Positions 40,393 through 50,577 of a stretch of 64,000 bases of DNA are shown here, one piece after another (position 1 is the first letter of the stretch; every line of letters begins with the position of its first letter). The notes below the pieces were generated by a model. That model saw nothing but the letters and a program-made list of their open reading frames with translations, was not told the DNA's origin and made no database searches. Both the position numbers and the translations under genes were made by a program. The stretch spans positions 3,348,001 to 3,412,000 of the forward strand of contig NZ_CP012697.1 in NCBI RefSeq assembly GCF_001314225.1. The letters are read 5' to 3'. The stretch comes from Microbacterium sp. No. 7. GTDB lineage: Bacteria > Actinomycetota > Actinomycetes > Actinomycetales > Microbacteriaceae.

Positions 40393-40437
40393 AAAATTCA
40401 CCGCACTTTTCGCCAAGTGGCCGAAAAATTTCACGCA
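40393..40437. promoter_or_regulatory. ramB-aceB control region: direct repeats and palindrome
   Basis: Two direct repeats AAAATTCACCGCA (40393-40405) and AAAATTTCACGCA (40425-40437) are 32 bases apart, three helical turns. Between and overlapping them is a palindrome CACTT...AAGTG (40404-40419). This is the most AT-rich stretch in the region. RamB-type binding is inferred. Confidence 0.5.
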
Positions 40438-40466
40438 TAGTGGTCTTATCAACACCAGCCGGATCG

Positions 40467-40510
40467 GCGGATGCCGCGTCCCGAACGAGAGATCGGGTCG
40501 CGGCATCCGC
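40467..40510 (+). promoter_or_regulatory. Stable hairpin in aceB 5' leader
   Basis: Arms GCGGATGCCGCG (40467-40478) and CGCGGCATCCGC (40499-40510) pair exactly. The loop holds a second stem, CCCGA/TCGGG. It ends 28 bases before the aceB ATG. It resembles the GGATGCC terminators at other gene ends but lies before a gene, so it could attenuate aceB or insulate it. Confidence 0.5.
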
Positions 40511-40538
40511 CTTATCCCCCTCCGAGAAAGCCAGGGCC

Positions 40539-42170
<1,632 letters not shown>

Positions 42171-42181
42171 CCGTCGGGATG

Positions 42182-42217
42182 GTGTGGGGGCGGATGCCGC
42201 GGCATCCGCCCCCACAC
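42182..42217. terminator. aceB terminator
   Basis: A perfect 17-bp stem (GTGTGGGGGCGGATGCC with its complement) around a GC centre begins 12 bases after the aceB stop. The core is again an inverted GGATGCC/GGCATCC pair. It lies between aceB and the convergent response regulator. Confidence 0.85.
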
Positions 42218-42266
42218 CCGTTCCCGGCGGCCTTGCTCGCGTCCGCGGATGCCGCGGCGGCGGCCC

Positions 42267-42902
42267 TCACCCGAGCAGGCCGCGCTCCATCGCGAGGGTC
42301 ACGGCGCGCGTGCGGTCGGCGACGCCGAGCTTGTCGAAGACCTTCAGCAGGTGCGTCTTGACGGTCGACTCGCGGATGCCGAGGGCGGCCGCGACCTGCT
42401 TGTTGCTGTGCCCCGCGGCGACGAGCCGCAGCACGTCGGTCTCGCGCTCCGTGAGCGTCGTGGCCGGCTCGGGGCGCCGGGCGCGCTCGACGAGGCGCAC
42501 CGCGACCTGCGGCGACAGCGCCGACTGTCCCGCCGCGACCGAGCGGATGCCCGCGACGATCTCCCGCTGCGGCGCCGCCTTGAGCAGATAGCCCGCGGCG
42601 CCCGCCTCGATCGCCGCGAGGATGTTGTCGTCGGACTCGTACGTCGTGAGGATCAGCACCTTCGGCGCCGCCGGCGATCCCGCGCCCGCGGCGACGATGC
42701 GCGCCGTCGCGGCGACGCCGTCGACCCCCGGCATCCGCAGGTCCATGAGCACGACGTCCGGGCGCAGCGCGGCGGCCATCCGCACGGCCTGCTCGCCGTC
42801 GGCGGCCTCGCCGACCACGTCGAGGCCCGGCTCGTCGCCGAGCAGGCCCGCGAGGCCGGCGCGCACGATGGGATGGTCGTCGACCACGAGCACGCGGATC
42901 AC
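42267..42902 (-). CDS. NarL/LuxR-type response regulator
   Basis: A 211-residue regulator. The receiver domain has the acidic pair D8-D9, phospho-acceptor D54 (VVLMDLRMPGVDG) and K108. The LuxR-type HTH is LTERETDVLRLVAAGHSNKQ with IRESTVKTHLLKVFDKL. The GTG start overlaps the kinase stop by four bases. Last gene of an ABC exporter/kinase/regulator operon; presumably phosphorylated by that kinase and controlling the exporter. Confidence 0.96.
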   Translation of the reverse strand: MIRVLVVDDHPIVRAGLAGLLGDEPGLDVVGEAADGEQAVRMAAALRPDVVLMDLRMPGVDGVAATARIVAAGAGSPAAPKVLILTTYESDDNILAAIEAGAAGYLLKAAPQREIVAGIRSVAAGQSALSPQVAVRLVERARRPEPATTLTERETDVLRLVAAGHSNKQVAAALGIRESTVKTHLLKVFDKLGVADRTRAVTLAMERGLLG

Positions 42903-44071
42903 GAGGGCACCCCCGGCAGCGCGACCCGCAGCACGGTGCCGCGGCCCGGCGCCGTGTCGATCTCCAGCGAGCCCCCGGCGAGCGCGACGCGCTCGGCCAT
43001 GCCGTCGAGCCCGAACCCGTCGCGGGGCGCCGCGGGGTCGAAGCCGCGGCCGTCGTCGTGCACGGCGAGCTGCACCGCCCCGTCGGCGTCGGCGTGCACC
43101 TCCACGCGGGCCCGCGTCGCCCCCGCGTGCTTGCGCACGTTCGCGAGCGCCTCCTGCAGGCAGCGCAGCAGCACGACCTCGGCATCCCGGCCGCGTGGGG
43201 ACGCGTCGCCGCCGCGGTCCAGCTCGATCTCCAGGCCCGCCTCGGCGCGGAACCGCTCGACGAGGCGCTCGACCGCGCGGCCGAACGCGGGCGCCTCGGG
43301 CACCGCCGCGGTGCGCACGACCAGGGCCCGCGCCTCGGCGAGCGCGTCACGGGCGACGTCCTCGACCGTCGCGATCGACGCGGCCGCCGCCTGCGCGTCG
43401 CCCGACCGGGCCTGCCGGCCGGCGCGCTCGGCGAGGATCACGAGGCCCGCGAGGCTCTGCGCGAGCGTGTCGTGCACGTCGCGGGCGAGCCGCTCGCGCT
43501 CCCGTGCCGCGCCGCGGTCGCGGCTGAGCGCCTCGACCTGGCCCTGTGCGGCGGTGAGCTCGGCGAGCAGCGCCGCCCGCTGCTCGCCGTACTCGACGAT
43601 GCTCGAGATCCACAGGCCCATCGCGAGCGCGAACGAGAACGAGAGCACCGCCGTGATCACGGCCCTCAGCACGCCGTCGAGGCCCGGCACCGCGAGCGCC
43701 GTGCCGACGAGCACCGCGCCGGCGATGCAGGCGGATGCCGCGATCGCCGACCGCCTGCCCGCGCTGATGAGCCAGGTGAGCGGGTACGCCACGGCCTGCA
43801 GCGTCGCGACCTGCGGGGCCACGGCGGTGCCGAGCAGCAGCGCGACGCACGCCAGCGCGACGAAGACCGGCGCCCGCCACGTGCCCCCGCCGCCGAAGCC
43901 GCGACCGAGCTCGGGGCGGGCGCACACGGCGTAGGCGACGGCGAACAGCAGCAGCACGAAGCCGCAGAGGGCGTGGTCGAGGGGCGTCTCGAGCTGGAGG
44001 CTCGCGAGCGCCCCGACCACGAGCACGACGCCGACGACGGTCACGTCCCACCAGTACCGCCTGCCGGTCAT
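42899..44071 (-). CDS. HisKA_3-type sensor histidine kinase
   Basis: A 390-residue kinase. Five hydrophobic segments occupy residues about 8-155 with almost no extracellular domain, so it is probably an intramembrane sensor. The phospho-acceptor is H200 in RERERLARDVHDTLAQSL, and the ATP-binding domain carries LQEALANVRKHAGATR and DDGRGFD...GFGLDGMAERV. The ATG follows GGAGG. It follows the ABC-2 permease gene after 91 bases. Intramembrane kinases linked to ABC exporters commonly sense envelope-active compounds; that role is inferred. Confidence 0.95.
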   Translation of the reverse strand: MTGRRYWWDVTVVGVVLVVGALASLQLETPLDHALCGFVLLLFAVAYAVCARPELGRGFGGGGTWRAPVFVALACVALLLGTAVAPQVATLQAVAYPLTWLISAGRRSAIAASACIAGAVLVGTALAVPGLDGVLRAVITAVLSFSFALAMGLWISSIVEYGEQRAALLAELTAAQGQVEALSRDRGAARERERLARDVHDTLAQSLAGLVILAERAGRQARSGDAQAAAASIATVEDVARDALAEARALVVRTAAVPEAPAFGRAVERLVERFRAEAGLEIELDRGGDASPRGRDAEVVLLRCLQEALANVRKHAGATRARVEVHADADGAVQLAVHDDGRGFDPAAPRDGFGLDGMAERVALAGGSLEIDTAPGRGTVLRVALPGVPS

Positions 44072-44162
44072 CCCGCCTCCGCTCCGGCTCTCCGCGCCGC
44101 GCCCGCCCGTCGTGCGCCCGCACATGCCGTGTCCGTCCCCGCCGGGATGATCCCAGCCTGGC

Positions 44163-44969
44163 CTACGCGTCGCGCCGGGTCCACCGGAAGGTGAGCCGCG
44201 CGAGCACGAGCCCGACGACGAGCCACACGCCCAGGGCGATCGCCACGCCCGCGAGGTTCCACTCACCGCCCTGCTCCATCACCCGGTACCCGTCGGGCAG
44301 GAAGACCGATCGCATGCCCTGCGCCATCCACTTCAGCGGGAACGCGGATGCCGCGTTCTGCAGCCACTCGGGCAGCAGGAAGAAGGCGAGGTACACGCCC
44401 GAGACGAACTGCAGCACGAGCACGATCGGGATGACGACCGCGCTCGCGCTGCGGCCCGAGCGCGGCACCGCCGACAGCGCGATGCCGAGGAGCGCCGAGG
44501 TCGCGAGCCCGAGCACGAACACCCACGCGAACACGAGCCAGCGCTCGCCGTCGGCCGGTAGCTCGACGTCGAACGCGAGCACGCTCACGACCAGGAGCAG
44601 CCCGACCTGCAGCGTGCCGGTGACCGCGACCTGCGCGAACTTGCCGATGAAGTAGCTCACGGCCGGCAGCGGCGTGCCGCCGAGGCGCTTGAGCGTGCCG
44701 TCGCTGCGCTCCATCGCGATGTCGATCGCGAGGTTCTGCACGCCCGACAGCAGCAGCCCCGCGGCGATCATCCCGGGCAGGTAGTACTGGCCGGCCGAGA
44801 CGGCCGGGAGACCGGCATCCCCTCCCGGCCCGACCTCGGAGAAGATCGTCGCGAACAGCGACAGCATGAGCACGGGGAACAGGAACGTGAAGAACACCTG
44901 GTCGGGCGAGCGGAAGTAGCCGCGGATCTCATAGCCGGCGCGGTGCACGCCGAGGCGGACGGCGTTCAT
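44163..44969 (-). CDS. ABC-2 type exporter permease
   Basis: A 268-residue permease with six helices: FFTFLFPVLMLSLFATIF near the N-terminus, then GQYYLPGMIAAGLLLSGVQN and YLAFFLLPEWLQNAASAFPL, typical of the DrrB/ABC2 drug exporter family. The ATG overlaps the ATPase stop by four bases (ATGA), so the pair is translated together. Confidence 0.94.
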   Translation of the reverse strand: MNAVRLGVHRAGYEIRGYFRSPDQVFFTFLFPVLMLSLFATIFSEVGPGGDAGLPAVSAGQYYLPGMIAAGLLLSGVQNLAIDIAMERSDGTLKRLGGTPLPAVSYFIGKFAQVAVTGTLQVGLLLVVSVLAFDVELPADGERWLVFAWVFVLGLATSALLGIALSAVPRSGRSASAVVIPIVLVLQFVSGVYLAFFLLPEWLQNAASAFPLKWMAQGMRSVFLPDGYRVMEQGGEWNLAGVAIALGVWLVVGLVLARLTFRWTRRDA

Positions 44970-45835
44970 CGTGCCGCCTCCTCGGCCTGCGGGGCGTCGT
45001 CGGCCACGAGCGTGAGGTAGATGTCCTCGAGCGACGGACGCACGATCTCCAGCCCCAGCGGCTCATCGCCCAGCCGTTCGCCGAGCGCGCGGGCGAGCGC
45101 GAGCGGGGTCGTCGTGCGCTCCTCGCGCGGACGGCCGTCCTCGATCCAGCGCACGATCGGGACGCGCGCCTCGGCGCTGCCGAGCCCGGCGACGGGCCCG
45201 ATCGCGCGCAGCCGCCCGCGGGCGATGACGGCCACCCGGTCGGCGAGCTGGGCCGCCTCGTCGAGGTAGTGCGTCGTGAGCACGATCGTCGTGCCGCCGG
45301 TCTGCAGGCGCCGGATCAGCTCCCAGAACTCGCGGCGCGCGTGCGGGTCGAAGCCCGTCGTCGGCTCGTCGAGGAACAGCAGCTCGGGGTTGCCGACGAT
45401 GCCGAGCGCCACGTCGACGCGTCGCTGCTGGCCGCCGCTGAGCTTCGCGATGCGCGTCGAGGCGCGGTCTTCGAGCCCGACGGCGGCGATGACCTCGTCC
45501 ACGTCGCGCGGGTTCGGGAAGAACCCGGCGAACTGGCGCAGCTGCTCGCGCACGGTCGCCGTGCCCGCCTGCCCCGCCGTCTGCAGCACGATGCCGAGCC
45601 GCGCCTTCCAGTCCAGCCCGCCGCCCTCGGGGTCGACCCCGAGCACGTGCACGTCGCCGCCGCTGCGGCGCCGGTATCCCTCCAGGATCTCGACGGTCGT
45701 CGACTTGCCCGCGCCGTTCGGCCCGAGCAGGGCGAACGTCTCGCCCCGCGCGATGTCGAACGTCACGCCGTCGACGACCGCGCGGTCGCCGTATGTCTTG
45801 CGCAGGCTCTGCACCCGCACCGCTGTCTCTGCCAT
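44966..45835 (-). CDS. ABC exporter ATP-binding protein (DrrA-like)
   Basis: A 289-residue ATPase. Walker A is G38-PNGAGKST, the signature motif is LSGGQQRR (from L132) and Walker B is LLFLDEPTTG with catalytic E157; the H-loop reads LTTHYLDEA. The C-terminal extension of about 75 residues is usual in DrrA-type proteins. It is the first gene of the operon that ends with the two-component system. The substrate is unknown. Confidence 0.95.
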   Translation of the reverse strand: MAETAVRVQSLRKTYGDRAVVDGVTFDIARGETFALLGPNGAGKSTTVEILEGYRRRSGGDVHVLGVDPEGGGLDWKARLGIVLQTAGQAGTATVREQLRQFAGFFPNPRDVDEVIAAVGLEDRASTRIAKLSGGQQRRVDVALGIVGNPELLFLDEPTTGFDPHARREFWELIRRLQTGGTTIVLTTHYLDEAAQLADRVAVIARGRLRAIGPVAGLGSAEARVPIVRWIEDGRPREERTTTPLALARALGERLGDEPLGLEIVRPSLEDIYLTLVADDAPQAEEAAR

Positions 45836-46142
45836 GTCTCCAGGCTCCTCGCCGCCGCGGCCCCCCGGCAGCCGTCATCCGTGGGAGGCGGCATCCCTCG
45901 TTCGGTGGATGCCGCGGTCCGCGGCGTCACGGCCTCGGCGACCCGGCCCGCGATGTGCACCGTGCAGGACAGATCGGCCGAGCGCCCCCGCGAGCCCGCC
46001 GAACCGGCCGGGATCCACCATCCGTCCTGCACTGCGCACCGGGCGCCTCGGCCACGCCGGCACCGGCCCGGCGGCGTTTTTACACCGCACCCAGAAAGCG
46101 GTACCCTGTGTGCCTAGTGCGCCGCCCCCGCACGCAGGAGCC
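45836..46142. other. Divergent intergenic region (307 bases) without a gene
   Basis: It contains a hairpin pairing GCGGCATCC (45888-45896) with GGATGCCGC (45907-45915) near the ABC side, and the pantothenate-operon promoter at its right end. No reading frame with coding character is seen. Confidence 0.6.
46079..46107 (+). promoter_or_regulatory. Promoter of the DUF2520-panCDB operon
   Basis: A -35 TTTACA (46079-46084) and a -10 TACCCT (46102-46107) are exactly 17 bases apart. The predicted start lies about 28 bases before the first ATG, which has its own CAGGAG ribosome-binding site. Confidence 0.65.
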
Positions 46143-46955
46143 ATGACCTCCCCCTCTCTTTCCGCGCGTTCTCCGCATCCCTCCGTCAGCGTCGTCGGCG
46201 CCGGACGGCTCGGGACCGTCATCGCGCGCGCCCTGCGCGCGGCGGGCCTCACGACGCACGGACCGACCCGACGCGGCGAGCCCGTGCCGGCCGCCGACGT
46301 CACGCTGCTGTGCGTGCCCGACGGCGAGATCGCGGCGATGGTCGCCACCCTGCGCGGCCCGGCCACGCTCATCGGGCACACGTCGGGCGCGACGCCGCTC
46401 GGCGCGGCCGACTTCGCGCTGCACCCGCTGCAGACGTTCCTCGGCGACGAGCGGCCCGGCATCCTGCACGGCATCGGATGCGCCGTCGCGGGCCGCGCCC
46501 CCGACGCGCTCGCCACGGCCACCGGGCTCGCCGATACGCTCGGCATGCGGCCGTTCGCCGTCGCCGACGAGCACCGCGCGACGTACCACGCCGCGGCATC
46601 CGTCGCCTCGAACTATCTCGTGACGCTGCAGGATGCCGCGGAGCGGCTGCTCGCCCCCCTCGGGCTCGCGGGCGACGAGGCGCGCGCGATCCTGGCCCCG
46701 CTCGTGCGCAGCACCGTCGACAACTGGGCCGCACGCGGCCCCGAGGCCGCTCTCACGGGCCCCATCGCGCGCGGTGACGAGGCGACCGTGCGGCGCCAGC
46801 GCGACGCCGTGCGCGCCCACGCCGCCGAGCTGCTGCCGCTGTTCGACGCGCTCGCCGACCGCACGCGCGCGCTCGCCGCACGGACCGCCATCCCCACGCA
46901 GGCCGCCGCCCCCGTACAGGCCCCCGCCCCCGCACAGGGGAGACGCGCGTCATGA
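46143..46955 (+). CDS. Rossmann-fold/DUF2520 protein of the pantothenate operon
   Basis: A 270-residue protein. The N-terminal NAD(P)-binding motif is [20 protein letters not shown]. The C-terminal helical DUF2520 domain includes [20 protein letters not shown] and [16 protein letters not shown]. It resembles 6-phosphogluconate dehydrogenase-like folds such as ketopantoate reductase. The operon has panC, panD and panB but no recognised panE, so it might supply ketopantoate reductase activity; this is inference only. The stop overlaps panC (ATGA). Confidence 0.88.
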   Translation: MTSPSLSARSPHPSVSVVGAGRLGTVIARALRAAGLTTHGPTRRGEPVPAADVTLLCVPDGEIAAMVATLRGPATLIGHTSGATPLGAADFALHPLQTFLGDERPGILHGIGCAVAGRAPDALATATGLADTLGMRPFAVADEHRATYHAAASVASNYLVTLQDAAERLLAPLGLAGDEARAILAPLVRSTVDNWAARGPEAALTGPIARGDEATVRRQRDAVRAHAAELLPLFDALADRTRALAARTAIPTQAAAPVQAPAPAQGRRAS

Positions 46956-47803
46956 GGATCGTCCGCACGGTCGCCGAGGTGCGCGCCGCCGTGGCCGAGG
47001 CACGGCGGGACGGACGGACCGTCGGGCTCGTCCCGACGATGGGCGCCTTCCACGAGGGGCACCTGTCGCTGATCCGCCGCGCGCGCGAGACGACGGGCCT
47101 CGTGGTCGTGTCGCTCTTCGTCAACCCCACGCAGTTCGCGCCGGGCGAGGACCTCAGCACGTACCCGCGCGACGAGGCGCGGGACGCCGCGCTGGCCGAG
47201 CGGTCCGGCGCCGACGTCCTCTTCGCCCCCGAGCCGGCCGAGGTCTACCCCGACGGCTTCGCGACCACCGTCCACGTCTCGGGCGTCACCGAGGTGCTGT
47301 GCGGCGCCGCGCGCGGCGCGCACCACTTCGACGGCGTCGCGACCGTCGTCGCCAAGCTCTTCGGCATGGTCGCGCCCGACGTCGCGTTCTTCGGTCAGAA
47401 GGACGCACAGCAGGTGCTCGTCGTGCGCCGCCTCGTGCGCGACCTCGACATGCCCGTGCGCATCGAGGCCTGTCCCATCGTGCGCGAGGCCGACGGCCTG
47501 GCGATGAGCTCGCGCAACGTCTACCTCACCGACGACGACCGCCGTCGCGCCACGGCCCTGAACCGCGCCCTCGCGGCGGCCGAGCGCGTCGTCGAGAGCG
47601 GCGAGACCGGCGCGGACGCCGTGCTCGCCGCGGCCCGGGCCGAGCTGGCCGCCGCGGGCGTCGACCCCGAATACCTCGAGCTGCGCGACCCCGACGACCT
47701 GCACGAGGTCGATCGGATCGCGCCGGCCGCCCTGCTCGCCGTCGCGGCGCGCGTCGGGGCGGCACGACTCATCGACAACCGAATCCTGAAGGAGAGGCGC
47801 TGA
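46952..47803 (+). CDS. panC: Pantothenate synthetase
   Basis: A 283-residue enzyme joining pantoate and beta-alanine with ATP. Key blocks are [18 protein letters not shown] (nucleotide-binding HxGH), [40 protein letters not shown] and GLAMSSRN. It starts inside the DUF2520 stop and ends in TGATG with panD, so all are coupled. Confidence 0.98.
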   Translation: MRIVRTVAEVRAAVAEARRDGRTVGLVPTMGAFHEGHLSLIRRARETTGLVVVSLFVNPTQFAPGEDLSTYPRDEARDAALAERSGADVLFAPEPAEVYPDGFATTVHVSGVTEVLCGAARGAHHFDGVATVVAKLFGMVAPDVAFFGQKDAQQVLVVRRLVRDLDMPVRIEACPIVREADGLAMSSRNVYLTDDDRRRATALNRALAAAERVVESGETGADAVLAAARAELAAAGVDPEYLELRDPDDLHEVDRIAPAALLAVAARVGAARLIDNRILKERR

Positions 47804-48234
47804 TGCGGCGCACGATGCTGAAGTCGAAGATCCACCGCGCGACCATCACCGGGAGCGACCTGAACTACGTGGGCTCGATCACGATCGACCCCGACCTGCT
47901 GGAGCGCGCCGACATCCGCGAGCACGAGCAGGTGCACGTGGTCGACGTGAACAACGGCTCGCGCTTCGAGACCTACACGATCGCGGGCGTGCGCGGCTCG
48001 GGCACCGTGCAGGTCAACGGCGCCGCGGCGCGCCTCGTGCACGCGGGCGACACCGTCATCGTGATCTCCTACGCCGACTACGACGAGGCCGAGCTCGACG
48101 CGTACGAGCCGGTCGTCGTGCACGTCGACCGCGACAACGCGATCATCACGGTCGACGACGCCGTCGCCGAGCTGCGCACGCCGCCCGCGCAGCACGACCT
48201 CGCGGGTCTGCGCGCCAGGGACGTGTTCGCGTGA
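47803..48234 (+). CDS. panD: Aspartate 1-decarboxylase (pyruvoyl enzyme)
   Basis: A 143-residue proenzyme giving beta-alanine from aspartate. Self-cleavage at G24-S25 ([11 protein letters not shown]) produces the pyruvoyl group; K9 and Y22 positions are conserved ([12 protein letters not shown]). The ATG follows AGGAGAGG and overlaps the panC stop by one base. The next gene starts in its stop (GTGA). Confidence 0.97.
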   Translation: MRRTMLKSKIHRATITGSDLNYVGSITIDPDLLERADIREHEQVHVVDVNNGSRFETYTIAGVRGSGTVQVNGAAARLVHAGDTVIVISYADYDEAELDAYEPVVVHVDRDNAIITVDDAVAELRTPPAQHDLAGLRARDVFA

Positions 48235-49160
48235 GCGTGCAGCCCGCGGCATCCGCGCGCCGCCCGGTCACCCTGCCGGAGCTCGCCGAGCGCAAGGCGC
48301 TCGGTCAGCCGATCGCGATGATCACCGCCTACGACTACGCGAGCGCGCGGGTCGCCGAGGCCGCGGGCGCCGACATGGTGCTCGTGGGCGACTCGGCCGC
48401 GATGACGGTGCTCGGCTATCCCAGCACCGTGCCCGTCTCGGTCGACGAGATGATCATGCTCACCGCCGCCGTGCGCCGCGGCCTCTCGGTGCCGCTGCTC
48501 GTCGCCGACCTGCCGTTCGGCTCGTACGAGCGCTCCGACGAGCAGGCGGTCGAGACCGCGCAGCGGTTCGTGAAGGAGACCGGCTGCGACGCCGTGAAGA
48601 TCGAGCGCGGCGGCACGACGGTCGACCGGGCGCGCGCGATCGTGGCCGCCGGCATCGCCGTCGTGGGGCACGTGGGCCTCACGCCGCAGACGGCCGTGCT
48701 CGCCGGCGGGTTCCGCGCGCAGGGACGCACCGCGGAGGCCGCCCTCGAGGTGTGCCGCGCCGCCGTCGCCCTGCAGGACGCGGGATGCTCGGCGATCGTC
48801 TTCGAGGCGATCCCGAGCGACGTGACCGAGGTCGTCATGCCGCTCATGCGCATCCCGGTGATCGGCATCGGCGCGGGCCCTGCCACCGACGGGCAGGTGC
48901 TCGTGTTCCACGACGTGCTGGGGATGCACGACGGCCATCAGCCGCGGTTCGTGAAGCGCTACGCGAGCCTGCTGGAGAGCATGACCGCCGCGGTCACCGA
49001 CTACGTCGCCGAGGTGCACGCGGGCGCCTTCCCCACGGCCGCGCACGGCTACGGCATGGCCGCCGGCGAGGCCGAGCGGCTGCGCGAGCTGATCGCCCTG
49101 TCGGAGATCGGCCTGCGGCATCCCGTGACCGACCCGTCGCCGACTACGCTCGTATCGTGA
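48231..49160 (+). CDS. panB: 3-methyl-2-oxobutanoate hydroxymethyltransferase
   Basis: A 309-residue enzyme making ketopantoate from ketoisovalerate and methylene-THF. Signatures are [60 protein letters not shown] and [10 protein letters not shown]. The GTG start overlaps panD by four bases. It completes the panC-panD-panB set, an order different from the enteric operons. Confidence 0.97.
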   Translation: MSVQPAASARRPVTLPELAERKALGQPIAMITAYDYASARVAEAAGADMVLVGDSAAMTVLGYPSTVPVSVDEMIMLTAAVRRGLSVPLLVADLPFGSYERSDEQAVETAQRFVKETGCDAVKIERGGTTVDRARAIVAAGIAVVGHVGLTPQTAVLAGGFRAQGRTAEAALEVCRAAVALQDAGCSAIVFEAIPSDVTEVVMPLMRIPVIGIGAGPATDGQVLVFHDVLGMHDGHQPRFVKRYASLLESMTAAVTDYVAEVHAGAFPTAAHGYGMAAGEAERLRELIALSEIGLRHPVTDPSPTTLVS

Positions 49161-50374
49161 CTGAACGCGCCCCGCTCTCCCGCAAGCCCCGTGTGTCCCG
49201 GAAGCTCAGTGCCATCGCCGAGTCGGCCACCCTCAAGGTCGACGCCAAGGCCAAGGCGCTGAAGGCCGAAGGCAAGCCCGTCATCTCCTACGCCGCCGGC
49301 GAGCCCGACTTCCCCACCCCGGCGTTCGTCGTGGATGCCGCCGCCGAGGCGCTGCACGACCCCGCGAACTTCCGCTACACGCCGGCGGCGGGCCTGCCGG
49401 TGCTGCGCGAGGCGATCGCCGCCAAGACGCTGCGCGACTCGGGGCTCGAGGTCTCGCCGAGCCAGGTCGTCGTCACCAACGGCGGCAAGCAGGCCGTGTA
49501 CCAGGCCTTCCAGGCGGTCGTGAACCCGGGCGACGAGGTGCTGCTGCCGGCGCCGTACTGGACGACCTACCCCGAGGCGATCCGCCTGGCCGACGGCGTG
49601 CCCGTCGAGGTGTTCGCGGGCGCCGACCAGGAGTACAAGGTCACGGTCGCGCAGCTCGAGGCCGCGCGCACCGACCGCACGACCGTGCTCGTGTTCGTGT
49701 CGCCCTCGAACCCCACGGGCTCCGTGTACACCCCCGAGGAGACCGCCGCGATCGGCCAGTGGGCCCTCGAGCACGGCATCTGGGTCATCACCGACGAGAT
49801 CTACCAGAACCTCGTCTACGACGGCGTGCGCGCCATGTCGATCGTCGAGGCCGTGCCGGAGCTGGCCGGCCAGACCCTGCTGCTCAACGGCGTCGCCAAG
49901 ACGTATGCGATGACGGGCTGGCGCGTGGGCTGGATGGTGGGCCCCGCCGACGCCATCAAGCTCGCCGCGAACCTGCAGTCGCACCTCAGCTCCAACGTCA
50001 ACAACGTCGCTCAGCGCGCCGCCGCGGCCGCGCTCACGGGATCGCAGGACGACGCCGAGCAGATGCGCCTGGCGTTCGACCGCCGCCGCCGCCTGATCGT
50101 CGACGAGCTGTCGAAGATCCCCGGCGTCACGGTGCCGACGCCGCTCGGCGCCTTCTACGTCTACCCCGACGTGACGGGGCTGCTCGGCAAGACCTGGCGC
50201 GGCGTCACCCCGACCACGACGCTGGAGCTCGCCGACCTCATCCTCGACGAGGCCGAGGTCGCCGTCGTGCCCGGCGAGGCCTTCGGCCCCAGCGGCTACC
50301 TGCGCCTGTCGTACGCCCTCGGCGACGACCAGCTGCTCGAGGGCGCCCAGCGCCTCCAGCGCCTGTTCACCTGA
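49157..50374 (+). CDS. PLP-dependent aspartate aminotransferase family protein
   Basis: A 405-residue class I aminotransferase (aspartate aminotransferase I-beta type). The PLP lysine is K248 in [20 protein letters not shown]. Other markers are [49 protein letters not shown] and [11 protein letters not shown]. The GTG start overlaps panB by four bases. A -10-like TACGCT also ends six bases before the GTG, so an internal leaderless promoter is possible. Aspartate is a precursor of beta-alanine, which fits the operon, but specificity is inferred. Confidence 0.93.
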   Translation: MTERAPLSRKPRVSRKLSAIAESATLKVDAKAKALKAEGKPVISYAAGEPDFPTPAFVVDAAAEALHDPANFRYTPAAGLPVLREAIAAKTLRDSGLEVSPSQVVVTNGGKQAVYQAFQAVVNPGDEVLLPAPYWTTYPEAIRLADGVPVEVFAGADQEYKVTVAQLEAARTDRTTVLVFVSPSNPTGSVYTPEETAAIGQWALEHGIWVITDEIYQNLVYDGVRAMSIVEAVPELAGQTLLLNGVAKTYAMTGWRVGWMVGPADAIKLAANLQSHLSSNVNNVAQRAAAAALTGSQDDAEQMRLAFDRRRRLIVDELSKIPGVTVPTPLGAFYVYPDVTGLLGKTWRGVTPTTTLELADLILDEAEVAVVPGEAFGPSGYLRLSYALGDDQLLEGAQRLQRLFT

Positions 50375-50381
50375 CCCACCG

Positions 50382-50403
50382 GGATGCCGCCCCTCCGGCA
50401 TCC
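50382..50403 (+). terminator. Hairpin after the pan operon
   Basis: GGATGCC (50382-50388) and GGCATCC (50397-50403) form a stem with an 8-base loop, starting 7 bases after the aminotransferase stop codon. No U-tract. Confidence 0.6.
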
Positions 50404-50409
50404 ATCCGT

Positions 50410-50529
50410 CGAGAGTGCATCCGGCGGCCGAGGATGCACGTCGGCGCCGCACTCTGGGCCGCCAGATGCATTCTCGGCGCCCGGATGCACTCTCGGGGAT
50501 CACGGGGGCGCGAGATCACGGGGGCGCGG
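50410..50529. repeat. Intergenic palindrome, word 6 (nested), plus 17-bp direct repeat
   Basis: Outer arms CGAGAGTGCATCCGG (50410-50424) and CCGGATGCACTCTCG (50481-50495) are exact complements. Inner arms GCCGAGGATGCA and TGCATTCTCGGC pair with one mismatch. The segment GATCACGGGGGCGCG then occurs twice between 50498 and 50529. It lies between the convergent aminotransferase and protease genes. Confidence 0.88.
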
Positions 50530-50577
50530 GGTCAGCGGGGCGCGGTGGTGGGGTGGCGGGAGTGAGCCGGGCCCGCG

